DNA of 64,000 nucleotides, taken from positions 42,581 to 106,580 of the forward strand of contig NZ_JAAGWF010000028.1 of NCBI RefSeq assembly GCF_010686765.1. Direction: 5' to 3'. Under the pieces are notes generated by a model. It made no database searches and had not been told where the DNA came from. It saw only the letters and a list, made by a program, of their open reading frames with translations. Both the position numbers and the translations under genes were made by a program. This DNA is from Geodermatophilus sabuli (GTDB lineage Bacteria > Actinomycetota > Actinomycetes > Mycobacteriales > Geodermatophilaceae). Position 1 is the stretch's first letter. Each line of letters starts with the position of its first letter. Below, in pieces: positions 25,235 through 35,614 of this stretch.

Positions 25235-26706
25235 GACGTCCACCCCCCGGCCCGCGCGACGGCGGTCCGCCAGCGGTCGTGCCGGCCGTCGTCCCGGCGA
25301 CCGGGCTCGGGTTCGAACCGGCGGTCGAGCGTCCAGGTGTCGGCGAGCTCGTCCGTGCTGCCCCACACGCCGGTGCCGAGCCCGGCGAGGAAGGCCGCGC
25401 CCAGCGCCGTCGTCTCGGTGACCTCGGGACGGCGGACCGGGACACCGAGCTGGTCGGCCTGCATCTGCAGCAGCAGGTCGTTCGCGCTCGCGCCGCCGTC
25501 GGCCGAGAGCTCCGGCACCTCGAGGCCCGCCTCGTCGACCATCACGTCGACGACGTCGCGCACCTCGAACGAGATCGCCTCCAGGGTGGCCCGGGCCAGG
25601 TGCGCGCGGGTGGTGCCGCGGGTGATGCCGAGGATCGCGCCGCGGGCGTGCGGGTCCCAGTGCGGCGCGCCCATGCCGGTCAGCGCCGGCACGAAGACGA
25701 CGTCCCCGGAGTCGGGCACCGTCCGCGCCAGCCCCTCGATCTCGGCCGCGGAGTCGATCAGCCCCAGGCCGTCGCGCAGCCACTGCACGGCCGCGCCGGT
25801 CACGAAGACGGCGCCCTCCAGGGCGTACACCAGCCCGTCGCCGAGGTCCCACGCCACGGTGGTCAGCAGGCCGGCGTCGGAGCGCACCGGCGTCGTCCCG
25901 GTGTTGGTGAGCACGAACGAGCCGGTGCCGTAGGTGCACTTGCTCGTCCCGGGGGAGAAGCAGGCCTGCCCGAAGAGGGCCGCCTGCTGGTCGCCGGCGA
26001 TGCCGGCGACGGGGAGCGACAGGCCGAGGAACGCGTCCGGGTCGGTGGTGCCGACGACGCCGGAGCTCGGCACGAGGTCGGGCAGGGCCGACCGCGGGAC
26101 GCCGAACAGCTCGCACAGCTCGTCGGACCAGCCGCCCTCCTCCAGGTCGTACAGCAGCGTCCGGCTGGCGTTGCTCGGGTCGGTGACGTGTGCGGCCCCG
26201 CCGGTCAGCCGGGCGACCACGTAGGAGTCGACCGTGCCGAGGGCGAGGGCGCCGTCGCGGACGCCGGCCCACGTCCGGGGCTCCTCGGTGGCCAGCCAGC
26301 AGTACTTCGTCGCGGTGAAGTACGGGTCCAGCCGCAGCCCGGTCAGCTCGGTGACCCGGGGCTCCGCGCCGTCGGACCGCAGCCGGTCGCAGATGCCGGT
26401 GGTCCGGCGGTCCTGCCACACGATCGCCGGCCGCGGCGCGCGCAGCGACCGCCGGTCCCACACGACCGCGGTCTCCCGCTGGTCGGTGATCCCGACGCAG
26501 GTGGGCTCCGCGTCGGTGCCGGCCAGCGCCTCCCGGCAGGCGGCCACCGTCGCGGTCCAGATGTCGTCGGGTTCGTGCTCGACCCACCCGGGGCGGGGGA
26601 ACAGCTGGGCGAACTCGCGGTAGCCGCGGGCGAGGACGCCGCCGTCCTCACCCACGACCAGCGCCGTCACCCCGGTCGTCCCCGCGTCGATCGCCAGCAC
26701 CGGCAT
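25231..26706 (-). CDS. glpK: Glycerol kinase
   Basis: The 491-residue FGGY-family enzyme phosphorylates glycerol to glycerol-3-phosphate. It begins with AIDAGTTGVTALV, contains the glycerol-binding WQDRRTTG, the domain II motif TYGTGSFVLTNTG and the ATP-site segment LSADGGASANDLLLQ near residue 396. Length is typical. Neither glpF nor glpD is adjacent. The ATG lies 35 bases from the divergent RNase AS start, so their promoters share a very short region. Confidence 0.95.
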   Translation of the reverse strand: MPVLAIDAGTTGVTALVVGEDGGVLARGYREFAQLFPRPGWVEHEPDDIWTATVAACREALAGTDAEPTCVGITDQRETAVVWDRRSLRAPRPAIVWQDRRTTGICDRLRSDGAEPRVTELTGLRLDPYFTATKYCWLATEEPRTWAGVRDGALALGTVDSYVVARLTGGAAHVTDPSNASRTLLYDLEEGGWSDELCELFGVPRSALPDLVPSSGVVGTTDPDAFLGLSLPVAGIAGDQQAALFGQACFSPGTSKCTYGTGSFVLTNTGTTPVRSDAGLLTTVAWDLGDGLVYALEGAVFVTGAAVQWLRDGLGLIDSAAEIEGLARTVPDSGDVVFVPALTGMGAPHWDPHARGAILGITRGTTRAHLARATLEAISFEVRDVVDVMVDEAGLEVPELSADGGASANDLLLQMQADQLGVPVRRPEVTETTALGAAFLAGLGTGVWGSTDELADTWTLDRRFEPEPGRRDDGRHDRWRTAVARAGGWTS

Positions 26707-26729
26707 GAGGGCAACCTAACCCGAGGACC

Positions 26730-26735
26730 TACCGT
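26730..26735 (+). promoter_or_regulatory. TANNNT element for a leaderless start
   Basis: TACCGT ends six bases before the GTG at 26742 with no ribosome-binding site between. It also lies within the 35-base gap to divergent glpK. Confidence 0.5.
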
Positions 26736-26741
26736 GGGCCC

Positions 26742-27227
26742 GTGCGCCGGTTCTTCTACGACACCGAGTTCATCGAGGACGGCACCACCATCGACCTGGT
26801 CTCGATCGGGGTCGTCGACGAGGCCGGCCGGGAGTTCTACGCCGTGAGCACCGAGTTCGACCCCGGGAAGGCCATCCCGTGGGTGCGCCGCAACGTGCTC
26901 GACCAGCTGCCGTCGCCGGCCGACCGGGCGTGGCGCAGCCGGGAGCGGATCCGGGACGACCTGCTGGCCTTCCTCACCGGCCCCGGTGAGGAGATCGAGC
27001 TGTGGGCCTGGTTCGCTGCCTACGACCACGTGGCGCTGTGCCAGCTGTGGGGGGCGATGCCGGCGCTGCCGCGGCCCATCCCGCGGTTCACCCGTGAGCT
27101 GCGCCAGCGCTGGGACGACCTCGGTCAGCCGCCGCTGCCCCCCAAGCCCAGCGGCACCCACGACGCGCTGGTCGACGCCCGGTACAACCGGGAGCGCTGG
27201 AACGCCATGGCCGCCGCCCGCCGCTGA
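26742..27227 (+). CDS. 3'-5' exoribonuclease, RNase AS type
   Basis: The 161-residue protein closely resembles Rv2179c of M. tuberculosis, an RNase T-like DEDDh exoribonuclease that trims adenylate-rich RNA 3' ends. The first acidic pair is in YDTEFIEDG (residues 6-8). The third acidic residue is in WFAAYDHVALCQLWG, and the histidine and last aspartate are in THDALVDARYN. All four metal ligands are kept. The gene lies upstream of the DAHP synthase region, as in mycobacteria, although several genes intervene here. The GTG gives the exact family N-terminus. Confidence 0.92.
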   Translation: MRRFFYDTEFIEDGTTIDLVSIGVVDEAGREFYAVSTEFDPGKAIPWVRRNVLDQLPSPADRAWRSRERIRDDLLAFLTGPGEEIELWAWFAAYDHVALCQLWGAMPALPRPIPRFTRELRQRWDDLGQPPLPPKPSGTHDALVDARYNRERWNAMAAARR

Positions 27228-27299
27228 CCGCGGCGGCCGGCACCCGACCGCGGCCGCGGCCCTTGGCGGCGCCGGGGCCCGCGCGGGAGGCTGGCCGGC

Positions 27300-27887
27300 G
27301 TGGCAGACCTGGATCCCGCCGAGGCGCGCACGCTCCTGGCCCGTGCCTTCGTCGACGACCCGCTGATGAGGTGGTTCTACCCGGACGACGACGCGCGGCC
27401 ACACGCGTGCGCAGCGATGTTCGGCCTGTTCGCCGAGCACTACCTCGCCGACGGGCGGGTGGACGTCGTCCGGCGTCCGGCCCCCCTCGCGGTGGCGATG
27501 TGGCAGTGGCCGCGACCGGACGACGCCGAGCCCGAGGCCGCCGCGGAGTCGCTGCCCACGGTCGGCGGGCTCATGACCGCCTTCATGGGGGCCGAGCGCG
27601 CCGCGGAGGTCGGCGGCGCGCTCGGCCTGCTGGACGAACTGCGGCCGAGCCGGCCGCACGCCTACCTGCACCTGCTCGCCGTCCACCCCGACGCCCGGCA
27701 CCAGGGTCTCGGCGGCGAGGTGCTCGAGCGTGGTCTCGCCGCGGCACGCTCCGCCGGCCTGGTCGCCTGCCTGGACACGATGAACCCGGTCAACGTGCCG
27801 TTCTACGAGGCGCACGGGATGTCGGTGCGGCACGAGGCCCGGCTGGGTGCCGGCGGGCCCACGGTCTGGGCGATGGCGACCGGGTGA
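27300..27887 (+). CDS. GNAT-family N-acetyltransferase
   Basis: The 195-residue protein has a GNAT fold. The acetyl-CoA site is seen as LHLLAVHPDARHQGLGGEVLERGL (motif A with Q-x-x-G-x-G/A) near residues 123-145, and LDTMNPVNVPFYEAHGM forms the motif B region. The acceptor is unknown. GGAGG lies about nine bases before the GTG. The stop overlaps the next gene in a GTGA junction, so it is probably co-expressed with the DinB-type protein. Confidence 0.85.
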   Translation: MADLDPAEARTLLARAFVDDPLMRWFYPDDDARPHACAAMFGLFAEHYLADGRVDVVRRPAPLAVAMWQWPRPDDAEPEAAAESLPTVGGLMTAFMGAERAAEVGGALGLLDELRPSRPHAYLHLLAVHPDARHQGLGGEVLERGLAAARSAGLVACLDTMNPVNVPFYEAHGMSVRHEARLGAGGPTVWAMATG

Positions 27888-28390
27888 GCGCCGACCGGAC
27901 CGCCGTGCCCCGCACCGGGGGCGAGCGGGAGCTCCTGCGGGCCTACCTGGAGTTCCACCGGGAGACGCTGGCGGTCAAGTGCGCCGGGCTGTCGGACGAG
28001 GACCTCCGCCGCCGTGCGGCCGCGCCGTCGGCGCTGTCGCTGCTCGGGCTCGTCCGGCACATGGCGGAGGTGGAGCGGTCCTGGTCCCGCCGGGTGCTCG
28101 AGGGGCAGGACGTGCCGTGGCTGTGGTCGGCCGCCGGGGAGCACGGGGCGGCCTTCGACGTCGACGGGGCCTCCCGCGCGGAGGCGTTCGAGGCCTGGGA
28201 GACCGAGATCGCCCATGCCCGCCGGACCGAGCAGGCGGCCGCCTCGCTGGAGGTGACGGGGCGCGACCGCGGCTCCGGGGAGCAGTACTCGCTGCGCCGC
28301 GTGCTGGTGCACCTCGTGCAGGAGTACGCGCGGCACAACGGGCACGCCGACCTGCTCCGCGAGCGGATCGACGGCTCCGTCGGCGTCTGA
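27884..28390 (+). CDS. DinB/DUF664 family protein
   Basis: The 168-residue protein has the four-helix DinB-like pattern: LRAYLEFHRETL, LLGLVRHMAEVERSW with one metal-ligand histidine, and LVHLVQEYARHNGHADLLRE with two more. This His-x-His metal site is typical of DUF664 proteins, which include mycothiol- and bacillithiol-dependent transferases. A thiol-transferase role is possible but unproven. It is translationally coupled to the upstream acetyltransferase and ends four bases before the convergent metallohydrolase. Confidence 0.83.
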   Translation: MSADRTAVPRTGGERELLRAYLEFHRETLAVKCAGLSDEDLRRRAAAPSALSLLGLVRHMAEVERSWSRRVLEGQDVPWLWSAAGEHGAAFDVDGASRAEAFEAWETEIAHARRTEQAAASLEVTGRDRGSGEQYSLRRVLVHLVQEYARHNGHADLLRERIDGSVGV

Positions 28391-28393
28391 CCG

Positions 28394-29263
28394 TCAGCCC
28401 TGCCGCGCCTGTCCGGCGGGGCTCGGCTGCGGCTCCACCGCGGTCCGCGGCACCGGCACCCCGGCGCGCTGGTCAGCGGTCAGCGCCTCCACCATCTGCG
28501 CGAACTGCTCGGCGTCGGGCGGGATGTCCGGTTCGGCGGCCGGTACCTGCTGCAGCACGGTCAGGAACTCCTCGAGGGACGTCCCGTCCGCGGCCGGCAG
28601 GTGCGAGGAGAAGATCCGCCTCGGCTGGATCCGGCGCACCCGGTCGAGGACCTGTCCGAACCCGGCGGGCTCGGTGAGGTGCACCCACGGCGAGTCGGAC
28701 AGGGCCCAGCCGAGCATGCCGCCGGCCAGGGCCTCCGGGGGCACGTCCGAGGCCGACTGGGTGGGCTCCGGGAGGATCGCCCCGAAGGCGTCGACGCTGA
28801 AGAGCGCGCCGGTGGACCGGTCCAGCGCCCCGATCGACATGGGGTTGTCGAACAGCGGCGGCGCGACGGCGGTCAGCGTGCGGTCACCGACGTGGAGGTC
28901 GTCCCCGGGCCGGATGGCGTGCACCCGGTCCATCGGCACCGGCCACCAGGTCGACATCCGCAGCGCGGCGAACCCGTGGGTGACCAGCCGGGCGTTCGGT
29001 GCCAGCTCCATGATCCGCGCGATGTTGCCGGTGTGGTCGGCGTCGTCGTGGGTCAGCCAGAGCCACCGGATCTCCCGGGGGTCGATGACCGAGCCCACTG
29101 CGGCGACGAACTCGTCGGCGTCCACCCCGAGGCCGGTGTCGACGAGCACCGGTTGCTCGGCCATGAGCAGGAAGGCGTTGATCGGCAGGACGCCGAGGCC
29201 CGGCAGGGTCAGGTTCGCCGGGAGCACGTGGACGTCGTCGGACGCCTGGTAGGGGAGATCCAT
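28394..29263 (-). CDS. Metallo-beta-lactamase fold hydrolase
   Basis: The 289-residue protein keeps the fold's metal site but with the motif HDDADH near residue 83, where the canonical second His is an Asp. Similar changes occur in flavodiiron and phosphodiesterase branches. A second histidine lies in LVTHGFAALR, an aspartate in FSVDAFGA and a C-terminal histidine in FSSHLPA. The N-terminus has the usual VDTGLG loop. The substrate is unknown. AGGAGG precedes the ATG by six bases. Confidence 0.85.
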   Translation of the reverse strand: MDLPYQASDDVHVLPANLTLPGLGVLPINAFLLMAEQPVLVDTGLGVDADEFVAAVGSVIDPREIRWLWLTHDDADHTGNIARIMELAPNARLVTHGFAALRMSTWWPVPMDRVHAIRPGDDLHVGDRTLTAVAPPLFDNPMSIGALDRSTGALFSVDAFGAILPEPTQSASDVPPEALAGGMLGWALSDSPWVHLTEPAGFGQVLDRVRRIQPRRIFSSHLPAADGTSLEEFLTVLQQVPAAEPDIPPDAEQFAQMVEALTADQRAGVPVPRTAVEPQPSPAGQARQG

Positions 29264-29356
29264 GGGAGGCCTCCTGCCGCCGCTGGGGGAGGCCGCCGAC
29301 GCTAGGCCCGACCCGGAGGGCCCGACAGGGCCGTTGTCCCCCGTCCCGCGACCGGC

Positions 29357-30244
29357 TCAGCCGCGCAGCGGAGCCCAGTCCTCGGGATGGGCGCGCAGGT
29401 GCTCGGCGACGGTCCGCGCCGGGTGCCCGGTCAGCGACGGGACGACGTCGGTCACCGCCGCCATCTCGCCGGCGGCGATGGCCAGGTAGCTGGTGACCCA
29501 GCCCTCGACCTCCCAGTCGGGGTGCCCGGAGGGGCGCCGGGTGGCCCAGGCCTCCTCGACGGTCTGCCGGCGGTAGACCGCCGGGCGCCCGGTCACCTCG
29601 GCGAGCACCGCGGCCGCCTCGTCCATCGACAGTGCCTCGGGGCCGGTCACGTCCAGCGCGCGGCCGTCGAGGGCGGGGGAGTCGTCGAGCAGGACGGCGG
29701 CACCCACGTCGGCCAGGTCGTCGCGGGAGACGAAGGCGGCCCGCCCGTCGCCGGCCGGGGCGGCGATCACCGCCTGCCCGTCCTCGACGGTGGCGAAGAA
29801 GGGCACGAAGTCGGCGTACATGGCGTGCCGGAGGGCGGTGTGGCGCACGCCGGTGGCGGCGATCGCCGCCTCGGTGGCCGCGTGCTGCCGGGCCAGGGTG
29901 AACACCGCGTCCGGGGCGGCGCCGAGGAACGAGGTGTAGACGACCCGCTCGACGCCCGCGTCCGCCGCCGCGGCGACGGCGGTGCGGTGCTGCTCCAGCC
30001 GGTCCTCGGCCTCCGCAGCGGACACCAGGTACAGGGTGTGCACGCCGTCCAGTGCGCGGCTCAGGCCGGGGCCGTCGGCGTACCCGCCGGGCGCCGCGAC
30101 GACCTGCGCGCCGGGCAGCCGCGGGGCGCGGCCGGGGTCGCGGACGACCAGCCGCACCGCGACGTCGTCCCGCCCGGCAACCCGGGCGGCGACCCGGCCG
30201 CCGAGCGTGCCGCTGGCCCCGGTGACGGCGATCAGGCGGGTCAC
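29357..30244 (-). CDS. NmrA-like NAD(P)-binding oxidoreductase
   Basis: The 295-residue protein is an atypical short-chain dehydrogenase. It begins with the Rossmann motif VTGASGTLGGRVA and lacks an obvious YxxxK catalytic pair, as in the NmrA/azoreductase-like quinone reductase branch. The middle part VVYTSFLGAAPDAVF and the ALRHAMYADFVPFF segment match this branch. It may sense or use NADPH with a small quinone. It is transcribed divergently from pfkA with a 77-base gap. Confidence 0.85.
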   Translation of the reverse strand: MTRLIAVTGASGTLGGRVAARVAGRDDVAVRLVVRDPGRAPRLPGAQVVAAPGGYADGPGLSRALDGVHTLYLVSAAEAEDRLEQHRTAVAAAADAGVERVVYTSFLGAAPDAVFTLARQHAATEAAIAATGVRHTALRHAMYADFVPFFATVEDGQAVIAAPAGDGRAAFVSRDDLADVGAAVLLDDSPALDGRALDVTGPEALSMDEAAAVLAEVTGRPAVYRRQTVEEAWATRRPSGHPDWEVEGWVTSYLAIAAGEMAAVTDVVPSLTGHPARTVAEHLRAHPEDWAPLRG

Positions 30245-30321
30245 GCGTGCGCTGCGTCCGAGTGCGGCATCATGGCCCCCACCAACCGCTGAGCAGCGAG
30301 AACCCTTCCCGGAGGACGCAC

Positions 30322-31347
30322 ATGCGCATCGGCATCCTGACCGGCGGCGGTGACTGCCCGGGCCTCAACGCGGTGATCCGGGCCGTGGTCCGCAAGAGCG
30401 TCACCCACCACGGCGACGAGGTCGTCGGTTTCCGGGACGGGTGGCGTGGCGTGCTCGAGGCCGACACGGTGCCGATGGACCTCGCCGCGGTCCGCGGCAT
30501 CCTGCCCCGCGGCGGCACGGTGCTGGGCACGTCGCGGACCAACCCGTACGCGCTGGAGGGCGGCGCGGACCGGGTGCTGGCCAACCTCGAGAGGCTCGGC
30601 ATCGACGCGCTGATACCGATCGGCGGCGAGGACACCCTCGGGGTGGCCACCCGGCTGGCCGAGGCCGGGATGCGGGTGGTCGGCGTCCCCAAGACGATCG
30701 ACAACGACCTGGACGCCACCGACTACACCTTCGGCTTCGACACCGCGCTCGGCGTCGCCACCGAGGCGATCGACCGGCTGCACACCACCGGGGACAGCCA
30801 CCACCGGACCCTGGTCGTCGAGGTGATGGGGCGGCACGCCGGGTGGATCGCGCTGCACGCCGGCATGGCGGGGGGCGCCACCGTCGTCCTCATCCCCGAG
30901 CAGCCCTTCGACGTCGACGCCGTCGTCGCGCACTGCCAGCACCGTTTCGACTCCGGGTACTCGCCGATCGTCGTGGTCTCCGAGGGCGCCACCCCGAAGG
31001 ACGGCGGCATGGTGCTCGCCGCGGGGGACAAGGACGCCTTCGGCCACGTGCGGCTCGGCGGCATCGGCACCGCGCTGGCCTCGCTCATCGAGGCGCGCAC
31101 CGGCCGGGAGTCCCGGGCGGTCGTCCTCGGGCACATCCAGCGCGGCGGCACCCCGTCGCCGTTCGACCGCGTGCTCGCCACCCGCTTCGGGCTGGCCGCG
31201 GTCGACGCCGTCCACGACGGGCAGTCCGGGGTGATGGTGGCGCTGCGCGGCACCGACATCGTCCGTGTCCCGCTGTCGGCGGCCACCGCCCAGCTCAAGC
31301 TGGTGCCGGTGGAGCGGTACGCCGAGGTGGAGGTCTTCTTCGGCTGA
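30322..31347 (+). CDS. pfp: 6-phosphofructokinase, probably pyrophosphate-dependent
   Basis: The 341-residue enzyme phosphorylates fructose 6-phosphate. It begins with LTGGGDCPGLNAVIRA and has the substrate motif PKTIDNDLDATDYTFGFDTA and EVMGRHAGWIA. Two positions that decide the phosphoryl donor are Asp104 (in GGEDTLG) and Lys124 (in PKTIDND). ATP enzymes have Gly at 104, whereas the Asp/Lys pair is typical of PPi-dependent enzymes such as that of Amycolatopsis methanolica. I infer that it uses pyrophosphate and works reversibly in glycolysis and gluconeogenesis. GGAGGA lies seven bases before the ATG. Confidence 0.88.
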   Translation: MRIGILTGGGDCPGLNAVIRAVVRKSVTHHGDEVVGFRDGWRGVLEADTVPMDLAAVRGILPRGGTVLGTSRTNPYALEGGADRVLANLERLGIDALIPIGGEDTLGVATRLAEAGMRVVGVPKTIDNDLDATDYTFGFDTALGVATEAIDRLHTTGDSHHRTLVVEVMGRHAGWIALHAGMAGGATVVLIPEQPFDVDAVVAHCQHRFDSGYSPIVVVSEGATPKDGGMVLAAGDKDAFGHVRLGGIGTALASLIEARTGRESRAVVLGHIQRGGTPSPFDRVLATRFGLAAVDAVHDGQSGVMVALRGTDIVRVPLSAATAQLKLVPVERYAEVEVFFG

Positions 31348-33778
<2,431 letters not shown>

Positions 33779-33783
33779 GACGC

Positions 33784-33813
33784 GGAGGGCCCGCCCCTGG
33801 AGGCGGGCCCTCC
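33784..33813. terminator. Bidirectional hairpin terminator
   Basis: GGAGGGCCCGCC at 33784-33795 and GGCGGGCCCTCC at 33802-33813 form a perfect 12-bp stem around a six-base loop. It lies six bases after the threonine aldolase stop and 12 bases from the convergent bacterioferritin stop, so it can end both transcripts. Confidence 0.85.
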
Positions 33814-33825
33814 CTGCCGGCGGGA

Positions 33826-34314
33826 CTACTCCGTGCCGCTGGTGGGGTGCTCGATCTGCCCGGCGAGGTACAGCTGCTCCCCGAGGGTGTCCAGCAGGTG
33901 CAGCTGGGTCTCGAGGTAGTCGATGTGGTGCTCCTCGTCGGCGAGGATCTCCTCGAAGAGGTTCTTGCTCGTGCGGTCGCCGACGGAGTCGCAGTAGGCG
34001 ATCGCCGGGCGCAGCCGGTCGACGACCTCGATCTCGACGGCCATGTCGGCCTCGAACTGCTCGCGGACGGTCTGCCCGATGCGCAGCGCCAGCAGCTTCT
34101 GGTAGTTGGGCAGGCCCTCGAGGAAGAGGATGCGGTCGGTGAGCCGCTCCGCGTGGGTCATCTCCTCGATGGACTCCTTGCGGGTGTGCGCGGCGAGCTT
34201 GTTGTAGCCCCAGTTCTCCTGCATCTTGGCGTGCAGGAAGTACTGGTTGATGGCGGTCAGCTCGCTGGTCAGCTGCTCGTTGAGCAGCTCGATCACCCGT
34301 GCGTCGCCCTGCAT
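33826..34314 (-). CDS. bfr: Bacterioferritin
   Basis: The 162-residue protein is a 24-mer iron-storage subunit. The ferroxidase ligands are visible: Glu in [14 protein letters not shown], Glu-x2-His in EEMTHAE, and Glu plus Glu-x2-His in [14 protein letters not shown]. Met in [10 protein letters not shown] is the heme-b ligand at the expected place (residue about 52), so it is a heme bacterioferritin and not a plain ferritin. GAGGAGG lies just before the ATG. The bfd gene is 79 bases upstream on the same strand. Confidence 0.96.
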   Translation of the reverse strand: MQGDARVIELLNEQLTSELTAINQYFLHAKMQENWGYNKLAAHTRKESIEEMTHAERLTDRILFLEGLPNYQKLLALRIGQTVREQFEADMAVEIEVVDRLRPAIAYCDSVGDRTSKNLFEEILADEEHHIDYLETQLHLLDTLGEQLYLAGQIEHPTSGTE

Positions 34315-34393
34315 GAGGTCCTCCTCGGATCCGGCTGCGGCCGAGGCTAGCGGGGCGGGTGCGGTCCGGCCGCAGTCAGGCTGCCCTCAGTGC

Positions 34394-34591
34394 TCAGGCG
34401 GCCCGTTCGCGGAGGTCGAGACCGTGCAGCGGGTCGGCGGCGCGCAGCCGGTCGCAGATGCGGTCCAGGCAGTTGCCGCAGCCGGTGCCGGCGGCGCAGG
34501 CGTCGCCGACCTCCTCCTCGGTGCGCGCACCGTCGGCGATGACACCGGCGAGCTCGCGGTCGCTGACGGCGAAGCAGATGCAGACGTACAC
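34394..34591 (-). CDS. bfd: Bacterioferritin-associated ferredoxin
   Basis: The 65-residue protein has the BFD-type [2Fe-2S] pattern, CICFAV near the start and GTGCGNCLD near residue 40, giving four cysteine ligands in C-x-C and C-x2-C arrangement. It delivers electrons to bacterioferritin to release iron. AGGAG lies nine bases before the GTG at 34591; an upstream ATG at 34627 in the same frame is possible but lacks this site. A putative iron box lies at 34630-34648, which would induce the gene when iron is scarce. Confidence 0.9.
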   Translation of the reverse strand: MYVCICFAVSDRELAGVIADGARTEEEVGDACAAGTGCGNCLDRICDRLRAADPLHGLDLRERAA

Positions 34592-34629
34592 GCGGGCGCA
34601 CTCCTGGGCCGGGGAAAGGTCAGGCACGC

Positions 34630-34648
34630 CTAAGTTAGCCGAGCCTCA
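34630..34648 (-). promoter_or_regulatory. Putative iron box (IdeR/DmdR operator)
   Basis: Read on the minus strand the site is TGAGGCTCGGCTAACTTAG, which matches 14 of 19 positions of the TTAGGTTAGGCTAACCTAA iron-box consensus, with the right half (GGCTAACTTA) nearly perfect. It lies about 40 bases before the bfd start codon, where a bound repressor would block transcription. With iron present, DtxR-type IdeR would repress bfd. Confidence 0.65.
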
Positions 34649-34698
34649 CCTCCCTGCCAAGGGCTGCGGACGGATTCGTGCCGCCCGGCGCGCCGGGA

Positions 34699-35607
34699 CT
34701 AGGCGGCGGAGGCCGCGGCGACCGGCAGGCCGGCGTCGCGCAGGGAGCGCAGCAGCGCGATGTCGCGGGCGTGCCCGGCGGAGGGGGAGCCGTCCAGCTC
34801 GCTGGGGGTCTCCACGACGACCGGGACGTCGGCCATGGCCGGGTGCGCGAGGAGCTCGGCGAACGGTGCCGTCCCGATGGTGCCGGCCCCGATCGTGGTG
34901 TGCCGGTCGCGCTTGGAGCCGCACGCGTCGAGGGAGTCGTTGGCGTGCACGAGGCCCAGCCGGCCCGGGCCGACCGTCGCCTCCAGGGCGTCGAGGGTCG
35001 CGGTCATCCCGCCGGGGACGGCGACGTCGTGACCGGCCGCCCACGCGTGGCAGGTGTCGAAGCAGACCCCGACGAGCGGGTGCCCGTCCAGCGCGGCCAG
35101 GTAGGGGCCCAGGTCCTCGACGGTGGCCGCCAGCGACCTGCCACCGCCGGCGGTCGGCTCGACGAGCAACCGGGGCCCGTCGGCGGGTGCGGCGTCGAGC
35201 ACCGGCAGCAGCCGCTCGTGCAGCTGGCGCAGCGCGGCCTCGTAGCGGTCCTCGCCGACCGCCGAGCCGGCGTGCACCACCACGCCCCGGCACCCCAGCT
35301 CGGCACCGCGGGCCAGGTTGTGCGTGATGGAGGCGATCGACTGCTCGACGGTCGCCTCGGTCGGGGACCCGACGTTGACGAGGAACGGCGTGTGGATGAA
35401 CGAGGGCACGCCGCGCTCGGCGCAGCCGGCGGTGAACAGGGCGTCCTGGCGCGGCGTCCCGGCGGTGAGCCGCCAGCCGCGCGGGTTGCCGACGAACACC
35501 TGCACGGCGCGGGCGCCGACCGCGTCGGCGTAGCGCAGGCCGCCCGTGGCCAGTCCGCCCTTGACCTGGATGTGCGCGCCGATCGGCGGCCCGTCGGGGG
35601 AGTGCAC
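34699..35607 (-). CDS. nfo: Deoxyribonuclease IV (endonuclease IV family)
   Basis: The 302-residue TIM-barrel enzyme cuts DNA at abasic sites. The zinc ligands fit family positions: PSFIHTPFLVNVGSP, RGVVVHAGSAVGE, LLVEPTAGGG, VCFDTCHAWAAGHDV and LVHANDSLDACGSKRDRH. The GTG at 35607 (SPDGPPIGAHIQVKGG) gives the normal N-terminus and sits seven bases from the kinase stop, so it may share a transcript with the kinase. It corresponds to the DNA-repair gene end/nfo of other actinobacteria. Confidence 0.93.
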   Translation of the reverse strand: MHSPDGPPIGAHIQVKGGLATGGLRYADAVGARAVQVFVGNPRGWRLTAGTPRQDALFTAGCAERGVPSFIHTPFLVNVGSPTEATVEQSIASITHNLARGAELGCRGVVVHAGSAVGEDRYEAALRQLHERLLPVLDAAPADGPRLLVEPTAGGGRSLAATVEDLGPYLAALDGHPLVGVCFDTCHAWAAGHDVAVPGGMTATLDALEATVGPGRLGLVHANDSLDACGSKRDRHTTIGAGTIGTAPFAELLAHPAMADVPVVVETPSELDGSPSAGHARDIALLRSLRDAGLPVAAASAA

Positions 35608-35614
35608 GTCGCGG

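Noticed and set aside
24935..26587. Reading the DUF6221-like protein as a fusion with an alternative frame of glpK
   Set aside because: The upstream part runs inside glpK in another frame. The natural start is the GTG in the four-base overlap.
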